Positions 21,701 to 25,197 of a DNA stretch of 64,000 nucleotides are shown here, piece after piece (the first letter of the stretch is position 1; every line of letters begins with the position of its first letter). Source of the stretch: G965227875 sp965227875 (GTDB lineage Bacteria; Pseudomonadota; Alphaproteobacteria; Rhizobiales; JAJFHC01); assembly GCA_965227875.1 (NCBI GenBank), contig OZ245783.1, positions 2,852,001 through 2,916,000 of the forward strand, given 5' to 3'. Position numbers and translations under genes: made by a program. Below the pieces are notes generated by a model. It ran no database searches and had not been told where the DNA came from. It saw only the letters and a list, made by a program, of their open reading frames with translations.

Positions 21701-22463
21701 CGTCGAGCTGGCCGAGATTGTTGCCCAGATTGTCGATGAGGAAGATGTTCCCCTCGACCTTGATGAGGCGGGCGTTTGCCGTGTCCACGTCCACGCCGCC
21801 GCCGGACGAACCGCGGATGCCCATGGTGGCGACGGGCGTCTTGACTTCCATGCCGCCCGTCGGCGCGACCTTGCCGGCGACGAAGGCGAACGTCCCCTGC
21901 AGCACGTTCACGACCATGGAGTTGTCGGTGCTGTCGGGATTGTAGACGAGTTCGTCGATCACCATCCGCGAACCCGGCGAGAGCGAGAAGGTGGTCGTGT
22001 CGACGAAGGCGATGCCGATGGATCCGTTGGGGCCGGTCTGGAGGATGTCGCCCTTGAAGATCGGGTCGCCTTCCTTCAGTTCGACGACCGTGCCGTCGGT
22101 CCGCTGGGCGGTGACCCGTCCCTCGATGGACTGCACCGTGCCGATGGGCTCGGCGCCGTCCGGTGTGCCGACCTGGGCATACTGGCCGGGAGCCCGGGGG
22201 CCGACCAGCTTGGCGACCACGTCCGCCGCGATGACGGCGCCCTGTTCCGTGGCGAGGTCGGCAGGCGTCTCGGCCGAGAAATACCCGACGATGATGACGA
22301 CGGTGCCGTCTTCGCCCGTGATGATGAGGTCGTCGCCGGACCGGCTGTAGGCGCCGAGGGCCAGCAGCAGGCCGTCGGGCACGATGATCCGGTTTCCGCT
22401 TGCCTCGAGCCGGATGACGTTGCCGTCGTCAAACCCCGGCGTGCCTGAGTCGTATCTCGCCAC
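780..22463 (-). CDS. Giant FecR-cadherin-propeller-RTX repeat protein (7,227 residues), type I secretion substrate
   Basis: This is one uninterrupted frame starting with GTG at 22463 behind AGGGGCG. Approximate order by residue: FecR domain 105-267, with KTPVATMGIRG; Ala/Gln/Glu coiled coil 270-408; polyproline linker 414-445; cadherin-like beta-sandwich repeats 450-1405; seven FG-GAP blades 1405-1888; a short RTX patch near 1900-1955; more cadherin-like repeats 2070-3335; a seven-blade lactonase-like propeller 3342-3705; more cadherin-like repeats; five VCBS-type repeats 4298-4592; a long RTX block 4708-7140; then an acidic, hydroxyl-rich C-terminus ending DTTDTITF, typical of type I secretion. 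I noticed no cysteine while reading it. The likely role is a secreted or surface-held adhesin or biofilm protein that folds on external calcium. The exporter is probably the operon at 23878-28889. The FecR domain is homologous to those at 51277 and 52176. The binding target is unknown. Confidence 0.93.
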   Translation of the reverse strand: MARYDSGTPGFDDGNVIRLEASGNRIIVPDGLLLALGAYSRSGDDLIITGEDGTVVIIVGYFSAETPADLATEQGAVIAADVVAKLVGPRAPGQYAQVGTPDGAEPIGTVQSIEGRVTAQRTDGTVVELKEGDPIFKGDILQTGPNGSIGIAFVDTTTFSLSPGSRMVIDELVYNPDSTDNSMVVNVLQGTFAFVAGKVAPTGGMEVKTPVATMGIRGSSGGGVDVDTANARLIKVEGNIFLIDNLGNNLGQLDDNTVITLADGGQVNISQATQADLDSINSNLSNAQTLQQRVSAAQQQQQQAQQAQQDADQAQQDAQQAQQDADQAQQAAEDAAAAAEEAAEAAEDGDADAEAAAEEAARAAEEAAAAAEEAAQQAAEAEAAAAQAAAEAAAAEAAAQQAAAEAVTTTQAVISPPPPPPPAPPPPSPPPVAPPPPPPPPPPPPATNTAPTFSNLGAADAFTFTEGDGATVIDHAAAASIADADSADFNGGRLTVSSGLGVPLAQDVFGIFVDAVTLSAGVTVGSVVSVNGNAIGTISTNGNGANLVIDFNTADATPANVSLLLQAITYNNTSTTPNVTPRNVSFTVTDGDGGTAVTTVPIVIVATSANPVVNNLNSDTLAYNEGDGPQIIDQGTAAQVTDLDSVDFSGGTLIVTIATGGTPAEDILGISTNATVTTSGTGVGSTVSVGGTVIGTITATGIGGPLGILFNANATPANVGTLLQRISYENSNTTDPDGTSRNLLFSLTDGDGGTTAVTASVNVTPVNDDPVVANLGGDTLAYVEGDGQRILDQGTAATLTDPDSSGFNGGNITAQIVSGLIAGEDAIGLDTSGNVALSAGLTAGSTVSVGGTDVGIINGAGIGSGGQPLIIDLGSDTTIADVQTLLRALTYQNTETVDPATVNRTVRVTVQDGEGGTSANADVTVTITTQNDSPDLQDASTSLNYSEGDGPQLLDTGAPLTITDDSADFDGGSAGATFVGGSEVATEDQLSVDTSGAVSLGGTTAGSTVSVSGTVIGTLQNNIAPGNDFQVNLNANANAANVQTLLRALTYENTNNDAPAETNRTVSVFANDGDGGAIGISGTVTVEGQNDPPVLDLDLDNDSGATGPDYDGTFTEGGGPVAIGDLVDPDITITDVDSSNIVSATITLTNRPDGGLESLSVSGGLPGGITAGAYNPTTGILTLTGSATFAQYETAIGQVRYNNTSVSPDAANRSITVVVSDGDNDSAAATATLAIVQSNSPPTISDLDGDAVAYVQGDAAVALDVSGNAAVADVDSTDFNGGTLTTSITAGGDPAEDALGIDTSGSVALSAGLTAGSTVSVSGTAIGTIGAGGTGTGGEDLVVNFNANATPANVSTLVQALTYVNLDGADVTIGARTIEVTVSDGDGGTSLASTATVGVTSPGVASIALNGLTGANGFTIQGATAGDSIGASVSSVGDINGDGFDDVIVGAYRANSSTGTSYVLFGTGGGFAANIDLASITASEGFEIPGLDGNDHSGVSVSGAGDVNGDGIDDFVIGARYADPNANAEAGETYVIFGKTTGFGTSFDVSTLNGTNGFVLNGISVNDYSGVSVSSAGDVNGDGFDDLIIGASYGGYGTGEAYVVFGGAGGFPASINLDSLAEDDGFLLNGADASGITGGTVSSAGDVNGDGFDDLLITSYAGGEYGSGEAHVVFGKAGGFGTNFDLALINGTNGFTFKSNSTYNYSVGYSASAAGDINGDGFDDVIISAPNALYGSYEGQSYVIFGMAGGFAAEFDADDLNGTNGFTINGVNGGDFSGTSVSSAGDINGDGFDDLIVSATQAAPNGGQSGQTYVIFGKAAGFGTTLNLSSLTAADGFTLDGLDAGDYSGISVSSAGDINGDGFDDIIVGAKYGDPNAKNDAGEAYVILGGAFGASTIPVTTTGTGAAEALIGAVGDDTLTGGGGADVLRGGRGDDILGVSDTGFARIDGGHGTDTLRLDGSGLNLDLTSILPNRITEIEQIDLTGSGNNSVTLTQLDVFDITTERSGGTAVLKVTGNAGDSAIFADGGWSSAGTVVDGSITFDRFTNGNAEVRVQQGLTTIFAPTIGALDEDGLTYNANDGAQLIDQGADATVTDTDSADFDGGNLTATISAGEDAAEDVLSIDTGGSVALGGTTAGSTVSVGGTVIGTLANAISAGNDFVVNFNANATPANVQTLVRALTYENTDTVSPTTGERTVTVTVSDGDGGTSVAADVTVFVNDPPVVSNLDGDSLPYSEGDGAQGLDAGEDATVADATSTDFNGGTLTATIVSGEDAAEDQLSISLGEGFSLSGTTAGSTISVDFGPVIGTLANNIAPGNDLVVNLNAEATPSRIQDLIRALSYENLDTDNPTTGARTVRVTVNDGDGGVSSNADITVTVSGVNDVPVVGNLGGDSLAYTEGDGQQVLDQGTLATLADVDSADFNGGTLTATITSGEDAAEDQLSITTGGGITLSGTTAGSNVSVSGTVIGTLANNVAPGADLVVNLNANATPANVQAVIRALVYENTDTDNPTTGARNVRVTVNDGDGGTSANADVTVTVSGVNDAPALGNLDGDSLAFSEGSAAQILDQSTAATVTDVDSANLDGGTLTVTITSGEDAAEDLLSVDTSGSVALAGTTAGSNVLVSGTVVGTLANAITEGNDFVVNLNANATPANVQTLVQALTYQNTDASAPTLGARNVRINLTDGDGGTSNNADVTVTVTGANDPPVIGNLDGDTLAYNEGDLFQPLDQGTAATLTDADSTDFDGGNLTVTITSGEDPADDTITVDTGGSVALAGTTAGSNVSVGGTVVGTLANAITAGNDFIVNFNSNATPANVQTLIQALRYINNDNAAPSETARNVQITVNDGDGGTSTAANVTINVTAIDDPTTLDNISGDDLTYNEGDGAQIIDQATGIAISDVDSPDFIGGGLTVQFIAGSNSSEDVLAIQNQGTGAGQISVSGSTVSFEGNAIGTFFGGTGGTGLSIIFNTTDATPAAAQALARAITYENTNTNDPTVGGRTVRFIIDDGDGGTATSADATVTVSAVNDPPVLDLDLNDSSGATVGDFNNSFTEGDVEAKIGDTVQSDLTISDVDDTDIESATITLTNRPDGASEGLTVSGGLPAGITASAYNSSTGVLTLSGTASRSDYEGALELVNYVNSSNDPDTANRIITVTVNDGDANSNTATATISIVAVNDEPTLTATGANPTFTEGDAAQSLFTSAAASTIESGQTFTGLTLTVTNVSGTADEVLEIDGSQVSLTNGNSGTTATNGVSFSVTETGGTATVTLSGGTLSEAQTQTLVDGITYSNASDDPSTASRVVTITQITDSGGTSSGGDDTAALSISSTVTVGAVNDAPAITLPSTTATLANTDNEVDNGTLNLANAFDVTTADIGGTTYVFVAGQLDDGVSVFSVNSSGILTPVFDQGDDGTVELNGAISVDTAVVDGVTYLFVSGSVDDGISVFSVAANGSLTHVTSLSEPSGAFLDRPDSLTTAVVGTDTYLFVAARDEGGISSFRVNSGGTLSSVGSAVLASADNLATGVVDGTTYLFATSVTGDSVSVYSVSTSGTLSLVDTVSDNGTLLLNAPTSSATIEIDGTTYLFIGSSLDQGVSVFSVAANGTLTNVQNLSDDGTLNLGRPEGMTTAFVNGRPYLFVPDRDADGISVLSIASNGMLSSASDINDVGTLDGASGVAVANVDGTDLLFAANIGGNNVSVFEIDGGLDAAVEDTAYVVTGISIDDPDAGTDDLVVTFSVTNGTLTLDTTVINGITAGQVTNNGTGTVTVTASQAVINATLGDANGLTYLGAGDFFGTETLTVTANDQGSTGTDPGLTGDGTSEEGSEDLSIVVLPVNEEPTLTATGTDPNWTETTAAPLLFSGTSISTFEAGQNIIGFTFTITNVQSGNNDIFFVGGNNVFLNDGNSIGAGGFTADVSFSGSTATVTLTGGFLTVTQAQDFIDAIRWQNSGDDPTVSGATRVITITEIVDDGGTANGGDDTGAPGISSTVSLTATNDEPTLTATASDPTFTEGGAAQGLFTSSSASTIESGQTITGLTLTVTNVSGTTDEVLNIDGTAITLDDANSGTTATNSLSFSVSVSGSTATVTLSGGTLSEAATQTLVDGITYENASSNPTGSGATRVVTITEIVDSGSNVGGNDNSGAPGIASTVSFSTDNDPPAFADLSDTTFVYDEGDGTVLLDTGTAATVTDPDSADFDSGTMTVSIVAGRDPAEDVLSIQNQGTGAGQIGVSGSNVSFEGNVIGTFTGGTGVADLVVTFSGANATPAAVQALARALTYENTDTSDPTPGARTIQVTLTDGDGGSTSFNAATYSQLTGANNPLDAVNVTAFGDPIFVDVNGDGLTDAFIGRTDGTFDFWENTGTETAPAFTQRTGTDNPLDGLDIGDNSRATFGDLDADGDADLLVGNSVGTLRYFVNTGTSTAPNFVEKTGADNPFDSVSVLSESSPEFVDIDNDGDLDTFINRGDGTFQFFENTGTEFEASYTERTGGANPLDGVNVGSSGNLTFADIDNDGDIDVFIGSLAGTVRFFENTGSVASPTFVERTGANNPLDGVGTVSLSLPGLVDIDNDGDFDAFVGDHDSGTILAFENTGNSTSATFTVTVNGQNDAPIPVLDSFSGLEGDTFVGLASNNTDLLDNDLDADGDALSLFVTGRFNSTNGGSVLLESDGSFTYEAPSGYSGIDTFVYAVQDGNGGFSIGYASFLLSHYPTVAVTTSGTASNDLLRGNGGSDTLNGLGGDDILNAVTSEQSASASGDTLDGGADNDTLRTNGGKTTFIGGAGDDLLASLDDGLFFDFTTADYSSSTGAVLVNLTSSTQSGVLSEQADDGLGGTDRLVGIHAITDGQNSDTFLADGTFDNSLDGLLQINLGTGGNDTVDFTGSTSLSRRVSFQNAASGVTASLAGGAATVGVLATLINVNELFGSALADTLTGDSNDNVLRGSDGIDTLDGGGGVNTADYRDATNGAVVDLTLGSNQVSNDGFGNVESLVNFDNLLGSAFDDVFAGGSEDNVFTGFAGNDTLAGNGGNDTLIGDFDNPNVKDGGFGGNDILDGGAGDDYLRGGAGDDILFGGADDDWLFGGSGNDTLHGNDGDDVLLSGGAPQNWPSTFITGDQLFGGAGNDVLIAQGGASLLRGDAGDDDIRSVDDGGWADWTQVTYNTSTSGIIANFTSGIVSGLDPLEVNDGLGGTDTVSRVHVIRDSANDDQIFWDGSFTTSFGNFIEVRLSAGDDTVDFTGATGTRRVSWQNADGGVNASLTTGTATDNGPGNAIGTDTFINANNLRGSRYDDILTGDTGDNRFRGSAGNDIIDGVSGFDRINFNDSPSGITVDLSLGVGQVIDDGFGTTDTVSNIDRVDGTYFDDTLTGSSDNDRLDGNHGNDTIFGGAGSDTLNGDFGDAINQLTDGFGINSAFGDASDIADENGIILVGGDDHIRGGAGADNIFGGQGSDTIVGGDGIDSIDGGDDRQFGVRQYSDTVDYSHADESGGGAVTVNLAAGTATDTFGNSETIANIEHVIGSAQADVLTGGNTDNDDFESFEGRGGNDTIDGGTGFDVASYRQAAGGITVNMNNATEVSDDGDSGQDTLANIEGIEGSEQADNITVQAGATSGGEFRVTGRGGSDTITGNGIDTTASYHNAGATTGVNVNLSTGIASDGAGGTDTLSGISGVIGSQFGDTFVGDTVNETFVAGAGDDNIDGGGGNNTVDYSRELEMSSHQNGKGDRGVDVNLADGTAVDAFGDTDTLSNIQNIVGTQFTDRIVGDGSDNILVAGGNVQDFLADNDVLIGGGGNDTFSTTGGYVLFRGDAGNDTFTSTDSGGDFDWVQVDYISSPGAITVTTSGSNLSVADGFGGTDTITAAHVIRDSRFGDNLTIDMAAYTNSFGSFVEVRLSEGDDTVTFQNTTGTARISWQAARGGVNATITNASGDGTATDVIAGTNAIGTDSFFGANYLRGSLFSDILTGFTTDDIFRGSGGDDTIDGGSGTDRIDHGDSLWGIDVDLSNNIVNDDGFGGTDTLIGIENVRGGFFDDLIVGDDNDNDLRGGNGDDEIFGGDGDDFLSGQDGDDTVDGGLGEDTIRGDDGDDIMRGGDGYDFFVAGSGNDIIEGGDDIDADVNVRSTFDFVDYSGAAGGVNVNFERSLVSDDGDGGQDLITGVEVVKGTSGNDVLVGGNPNNDDFEDFRPLGGSDTVDGGSGFDRVRYQDSSAGVIVNLSNVTQSSVAAGTADDGEGGTDTLISIESIVGSHHNDELYGNATTSTQFRPRRGMDTIEGGTADDEVDYAFPGFNGGVTVDLQAGTAQDINNTGADTNDTLTSIENVRGTFFDDILTGTTGDNRFRPIAGTDTIDGNGGYDTVDYSGDLSISAAAELGLFGDSGIAVNFTGGLLNGGFNFSGNIAANSAVDGFGDTDSLMNIDKVIGTVFADDFYGGSGDDEFIGGDGSDYFRGNGGVDTLVGGDDFDAEIFVLTGGVQVRTTFDFVDYRNSPNGVNVNLATGIVSDDGHTSNDIISGIEVVRGSDNADTLTGGNTDNDDFEQFRPRGGNDVVDGGSGFDRISYQGASNSVTVNLSSSGVNSVIGGHGLVAAGTAIDGFGGTDTLSNFESIRGSHQDDHLIGNDSTPTQFRGMKGDDTITGGTATTDEVDYAFSGLHFDGITVNLGTTSATFTDTNADGNAIDESFTDTITGVERIRGTFGDDNLTGDGNDNRFRGVAGNDTIDGGGNGANGDTVDYSGDLPISAGSGFSTFGINGVSVNLSGSTVLGIAANTGIDGFGDTDTLSNIENIKGTIFNDTLVGDGNANTLEGNDGNDWLVGGAGNDVLDGGDDNDPVLGIRGNFDVVDYSSETGGGPVNVNLATGVATDTFGDTDTLSNIEVVFGTSGNDILTGGNAANDDFESFRAFGGNNTVDGGSGWDRIDYRNAPTGVDVDLESGVASNGFGGIDSLSNIESVRGSMFDDEFFGDANDNQFRAMAGDDIINGGGGTNELDYSFTGGTQGVTIDLHALEATDTFGDTDFFVNIQNVRGSFMDDWIVGDDHANRFRPLAGSDFIDGAGGTDTIDYSREFDLSSDNPGFTADQGVRVDLGNNFGVDGYDNIDRIFNVENVRGTEFGDLLIGDGEDNFLQGLEGEDFLAGGSGSDTLSGGTDTDTDTFLFFDGETGIDTITDFDLANDVLDLSDYLDGSGYSTPSQASFITATVNGSDTEFRVDADGAGGNAPVHFATLSGISSGTLTFIHDDADTTDTITF
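1045..8340 (-). repeat. RTX (hemolysin-type calcium-binding) repeat block
   Basis: Inside the giant gene, glycine/aspartate nonapeptides of the GGxGxDxLx type recur throughout (for example GGAGDDYLRGGAGDDILFGG). They are organised in larger units of roughly 80-100 residues. Each unit carries a GGSGFDR-like element, a VNL-containing beta segment, and a DxFGDTDTLSNIE-like linker. RTX repeats form parallel beta-rolls that bind calcium outside the cell. The strong sequence bias keeps long antisense frames open. Confidence 0.9.
8690..9570 (-). repeat. Five VCBS/FG-GAP-like repeats within the giant protein
   Basis: Five units carry a calcium-loop element such as VDIDNDGDLDTF or VDVNGDGLTDAF, followed by FFENTG and then a GANNPLDGV-type linker. 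The block interrupts a cadherin-like repeat: sequence before it (VTLTDGDGGST) and after it (ATFTVTVNGQNDAP) reads as one domain split in two. The DNA here looks less GC-rich and less codon-biased than its surroundings. FG-GAP/VCBS units normally build beta-propeller blades. Confidence 0.8.
11350..12440 (-). repeat. Seven-blade lactonase-like beta-propeller within the giant protein
   Basis: Seven repeats share the pattern T-Y-LFV, six to eight variable residues, then GVSVFSVxxNGxLT. Examples are LFVSGSVDDGISVFSV and LFIGSSLDQGVSVFSV. The spacing is about 50 residues, as in the seven-blade 6-phosphogluconolactonase/YVTN-type propellers. It is flanked by cadherin-like repeats. No catalytic function can be read from it, and it may be a ligand- or carbohydrate-binding platform. 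Confidence 0.7.
16800..18250 (-). repeat. Seven FG-GAP (integrin-alpha-like) blades within the giant protein
   Basis: Seven copies of SSAGDxNGDGFDDxIxGA, each followed by YVIFGKAxGF, occur at about 65-residue spacing. This is the blade count of an integrin-alpha N-terminal beta-propeller. Each blade has a DxNxDGxDD calcium loop. The block sits between two cadherin-like chains and is followed by a short RTX patch at about 16600-16760. Confidence 0.85.
21121..21655 (-). repeat. Ala/Gln/Glu coiled coil followed by polyproline tract, N-terminal part of the giant protein
   Basis: Roughly 135 residues are almost only A, Q, E and D, in heptad-like units such as QQAQQDADQAQQDAQQA. A proline-rich stretch follows with uninterrupted runs of 7 and 12 prolines, just before the first cadherin-like repeat. 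The coding pattern gives a G-rich plus strand at 21128-21225. Translating the proline runs would be expected to need EF-P. The position, between the FecR domain and the extracellular repeats, suits a rigid spacer, possibly across the periplasm (inference). Confidence 0.8.
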
Positions 22464-22498
22464 TTGACGCCCCTGTCGGAATGCCGTTCAAACGCACG

Positions 22499-22549
22499 AC
22501 ACCCAATTATTAACCTCTCTTTAACGAAGCTTATGTGACTTGCCTCACA
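22499..22549 (-). promoter_or_regulatory. Predicted CRP-activated (class II) promoter of the giant RTX gene
   Basis: Bases 22534-22549 read TGTGACTTGCCTCACA, a perfect TGTGA-N6-TCACA CRP consensus. On the minus strand an AATAAT element (5 of 6 matches to TATAAT) lies at 22511-22506. That predicts a start near 22499, about 42 bases from the dyad centre, the spacing of class II CRP promoters, with a leader of about 36 bases before the GTG at 22463. The dyad is seen directly; activation by cAMP-CRP is inferred. Confidence 0.6.
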
Positions 22550-22746
22550 CTGTCCAGTGAAGGTGTTGATTGTTAAGGTAAATTTGCGCGACCCCGTGAT
22601 GGAGATGCTGAGCCGGCTTTCCGTTGCGATTCCCGAGCCATAGGGAACAAATCTGTTCGCCCGGATGAATATCTGATACAGCCCCCGGGGCTCGGAAATG
22701 TAGAGACTTCCGGTACTCGTCTGAAATCACGGAAAAATTACCCGCA

Positions 22747-23865
22747 ATGACACGAAAGCCGCGAAAGAGCCTTTCAATGGCAGGCAGCGCCGAGGAAACC
22801 GCGACGCCACGGGTATCCGGCGACGAGATCTTCTCCGCCACCGCGTCGCGTGGCTTCGCATCGTGGCTTTCGCAGAACGCCGTGTCGCTGGCCTTCACGA
22901 CCTACCAGGTCGGCAAACTCTTTTTCATCGGGACCCGGGATGACGGCCGCCTCTGGGTCTTCAACCGCAACGTCGGCCGGTGTCTGGGCCTCGCCGTCGA
23001 GGACAGCAGTCTCTGGGTTACCAGCGACGTGCAGATTCTCCGCATGGAAAATGCGCTCGAGCCGGGCCAGAGGACATCGGAAGGCTTCGATGCCGTCTAT
23101 GTGCCCCAGGCGTCCTTCTTCACCGGGGATCTCGATATCCACGATCTCGCACTCGCGGGCGACGGGGGCCCGGTGTTCGTCAATACGCTGTTCAACTGCC
23201 TTGCTGTGCCGAGCCCGACCCACAGCTTCGCGCCCGTCTGGCGGCCGTCCTTCATTTCGAGGCTTGCGGCGGAAGACCGGTGCCATCTCAACGGTCTGGC
23301 GATGGCGGACGGCGAACCGGCCTACGCCACGGCCGTCGCCCGGACCGACACGTTCGATGCGTGGCGGGATCATCGCGAAAGCGGCGGCATCGTCATCGAC
23401 GTGCGGACGGACAGCATCGTCGGGGACGGGTTGAGCATGCCCCACTCGCCGCGCTGGCACGATGGCCGCCTCTGGCTGCACAACTCCGGGGCCGGGGAGT
23501 TCGGTTATCTCGATACGGCGACGGGCCAGTTCGAGGCGGTCTGTTTCTGTCCGGGCTATCTGCGCGGTCTCGCCTTCGTGGGCGGCCACGCGGTCATCGG
23601 CCTGTCGAAACCCCGCGAAAACCGGACCTTCTCCGGTCTCGCGCTCGAGGATACCCTGTCGCGTCGCGAAATCGAGCCGCGCTGCGGCCTCTACGTCGTG
23701 GATCTCGAGACCGGCGACATCGCCCATTCGCTGATCCTCGAAGGCATTGTCTCCGAGCTCTATGACGTCGCCGTGGTGAACGGTTCCACCCAGCCCGTCG
23801 CCTACGGGCCGGACAGTCCGGAACTGCGGACCACGGTATCCGTGGGCGACGTGCCCTCAGGCTGA
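22747..23865 (+). CDS. TIGR03032/DUF4915-family protein
   Basis: This 372-residue protein begins with a short basic tail, then FASWLSQNAVSLAFTTYQVGKLFFIG. It carries the family motifs DIHDLAL, FVNTLFNCL, DRCHLNGLAM, SMPHSPRWHDGRLW and FCPGYLRGLAF, matching my knowledge of the TIGR03032 family. The recurring beta-rich segments suggest a propeller fold, and no signal peptide is seen. The biochemical role is unknown. The gene is divergent from the giant RTX gene across a 283-base gap containing the CRP dyad, and its 3' end meets the HlyD gene after 12 bases. A second in-frame ATG lies 30 bases downstream behind GAAAGAG and could be the true start. Confidence 0.8.
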   Translation: MTRKPRKSLSMAGSAEETATPRVSGDEIFSATASRGFASWLSQNAVSLAFTTYQVGKLFFIGTRDDGRLWVFNRNVGRCLGLAVEDSSLWVTSDVQILRMENALEPGQRTSEGFDAVYVPQASFFTGDLDIHDLALAGDGGPVFVNTLFNCLAVPSPTHSFAPVWRPSFISRLAAEDRCHLNGLAMADGEPAYATAVARTDTFDAWRDHRESGGIVIDVRTDSIVGDGLSMPHSPRWHDGRLWLHNSGAGEFGYLDTATGQFEAVCFCPGYLRGLAFVGGHAVIGLSKPRENRTFSGLALEDTLSRREIEPRCGLYVVDLETGDIAHSLILEGIVSELYDVAVVNGSTQPVAYGPDSPELRTTVSVGDVPSG

Positions 23866-23877
23866 GCCCGGCATCGC

Positions 23878-25197
23878 TCAGCGTTCCCGGAGCGCCTCGT
23901 TGCGCACCCGCGCGACCGGTTTCAGGAGATAGCTCAGCACCGACTTCTCGCCCGTGAGAATATCCACCTGCGCCACCATGCCCGGGATGATCGGCAGCCT
24001 CTCCGATCCGTTCTGAAGGTAGTTCTGACTGGTGCGCACGATCACGCGGTAGAAGGTTTCGCCGCGCTCGTCAGTGATCGTGTCCGGGCTGATCCGCACG
24101 ACCGTGCCCGGCAGGTCGCCGAAGACGGCGAAGTCGTAGGCGGTGAGTTTCACGCTCGCCGCCTGGTTCGGCGAGATGAAGGCGACGTCCTGCGGCCGGA
24201 CGCGCGCCTCGATCAGCAGGTTGTCGCCCAGCGGGACGATCTCGATGATGTCCTGACCGGGGCTCACGACGGCGCCCACGGTGTTGACGTTGAGCTTGTT
24301 GATGATCCCGCGCACCGGTGATTTCAGCGAGGTGCGGGTCACCCGGTCCCGGGCGGCCTTGATCGATTCCTCGATGACGGCGAGGTCTCCGCGCAGGGAT
24401 GACAGTTTTTCGCGGGCCTCGAGCCGCCGCGAGTTGACCGTGTTGTCGAGACGCGCGCGGGCCTCCGCGATCGCCGATTCCGTGCGCGGCAGGGCGGCGG
24501 CGACGATCGCCAGTTCGCCGTTCACTTCCGCGGCCTGTCGTTCCAGCCGCAGCAGCTCGACTTCCGGCACGACGCCCCTGTCGGTCAGGCGCTTGGTGAG
24601 GGCCAGTTCGCGCATCAGCGGCTTGGCGGTCAGCTCGAGCTTCTTGTGGCGCGCGCGCATCTCGTCGAGTTCCTGCTTTTTCTGCTCCACCTGGAGCCGC
24701 AGGATCGCCATGTCGTCGTCGAGCTTGCGATTGCGCGCCGCGAACACCCGGCGTTCGGAGGCAAGCGTTTCCGGCGCGTTCTTCTCGAGCATCGGGTCGC
24801 TTTCCATGGCGTCGAGCTGTTCGGCCTCCGCCCTGAGCCGCAGCGCCTGGGCGCGCAGTGTCCACCGCCGCTGGTCGAGTTCGCCGAGGCGTGAGGCGAA
24901 CCCGGTGTCGTCGATGCGCATCAGGAGCTGGTCCTTCTCCACCACGTCGCCTTCGCGATGGAGTATCTCGCGCACGATCCCGCCCTCCAGCATCTGCACG
25001 GTCTGGATCTGGCTGGAGGGGATGACCCGGCCGGAACCCGACGTGACCTCCTGTACGTCCGCGAGCGCGGCCCAGACGACGCCGACGAGCAGCAGGACCG
25101 CGATCGCCAGGATGAGCGCCCAAGCGGTCCTCGGTGCGCGTTCCTCCAGCGCGGCGCGCGCATTGTTGGCGAACTCGAATTCCTCGCGCCCGATCAT
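23878..25197 (-). CDS. HlyD-family periplasmic adaptor, type I secretion
   Basis: This 439-residue membrane fusion protein has a short cytoplasmic head and one transmembrane helix at about 25-46 (WALILAIAVLLLVGVVWAAL). A lipoyl-like half-motif follows (GGIVREILHREGDVVEKDQL), then a long coiled-coil hairpin at about 100-290, a second lipoyl half, and a beta-barrel domain with the HlyD-type end IPGMVAQVDILTGEKSVLSYLLKPV. It links the inner-membrane ABC transporter to the TolC-like pore. Its ATG overlaps the stop of the ABC gene by 4 bases, so the two are translationally coupled. It is the last gene of the secretion operon and most likely serves the giant RTX protein. Confidence 0.93.
   Translation of the reverse strand: MIGREEFEFANNARAALEERAPRTAWALILAIAVLLLVGVVWAALADVQEVTSGSGRVIPSSQIQTVQMLEGGIVREILHREGDVVEKDQLLMRIDDTGFASRLGELDQRRWTLRAQALRLRAEAEQLDAMESDPMLEKNAPETLASERRVFAARNRKLDDDMAILRLQVEQKKQELDEMRARHKKLELTAKPLMRELALTKRLTDRGVVPEVELLRLERQAAEVNGELAIVAAALPRTESAIAEARARLDNTVNSRRLEAREKLSSLRGDLAVIEESIKAARDRVTRTSLKSPVRGIINKLNVNTVGAVVSPGQDIIEIVPLGDNLLIEARVRPQDVAFISPNQAASVKLTAYDFAVFGDLPGTVVRISPDTITDERGETFYRVIVRTSQNYLQNGSERLPIIPGMVAQVDILTGEKSVLSYLLKPVARVRNEALRER

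Noticed and set aside
16215..22448. Long plus-strand frames opposite the propeller and N-terminal parts of the giant gene
   Set aside because: Same cause: repeat coding bias and the Ala/Gln/Pro-rich region keep the antisense open. No recognisable protein.
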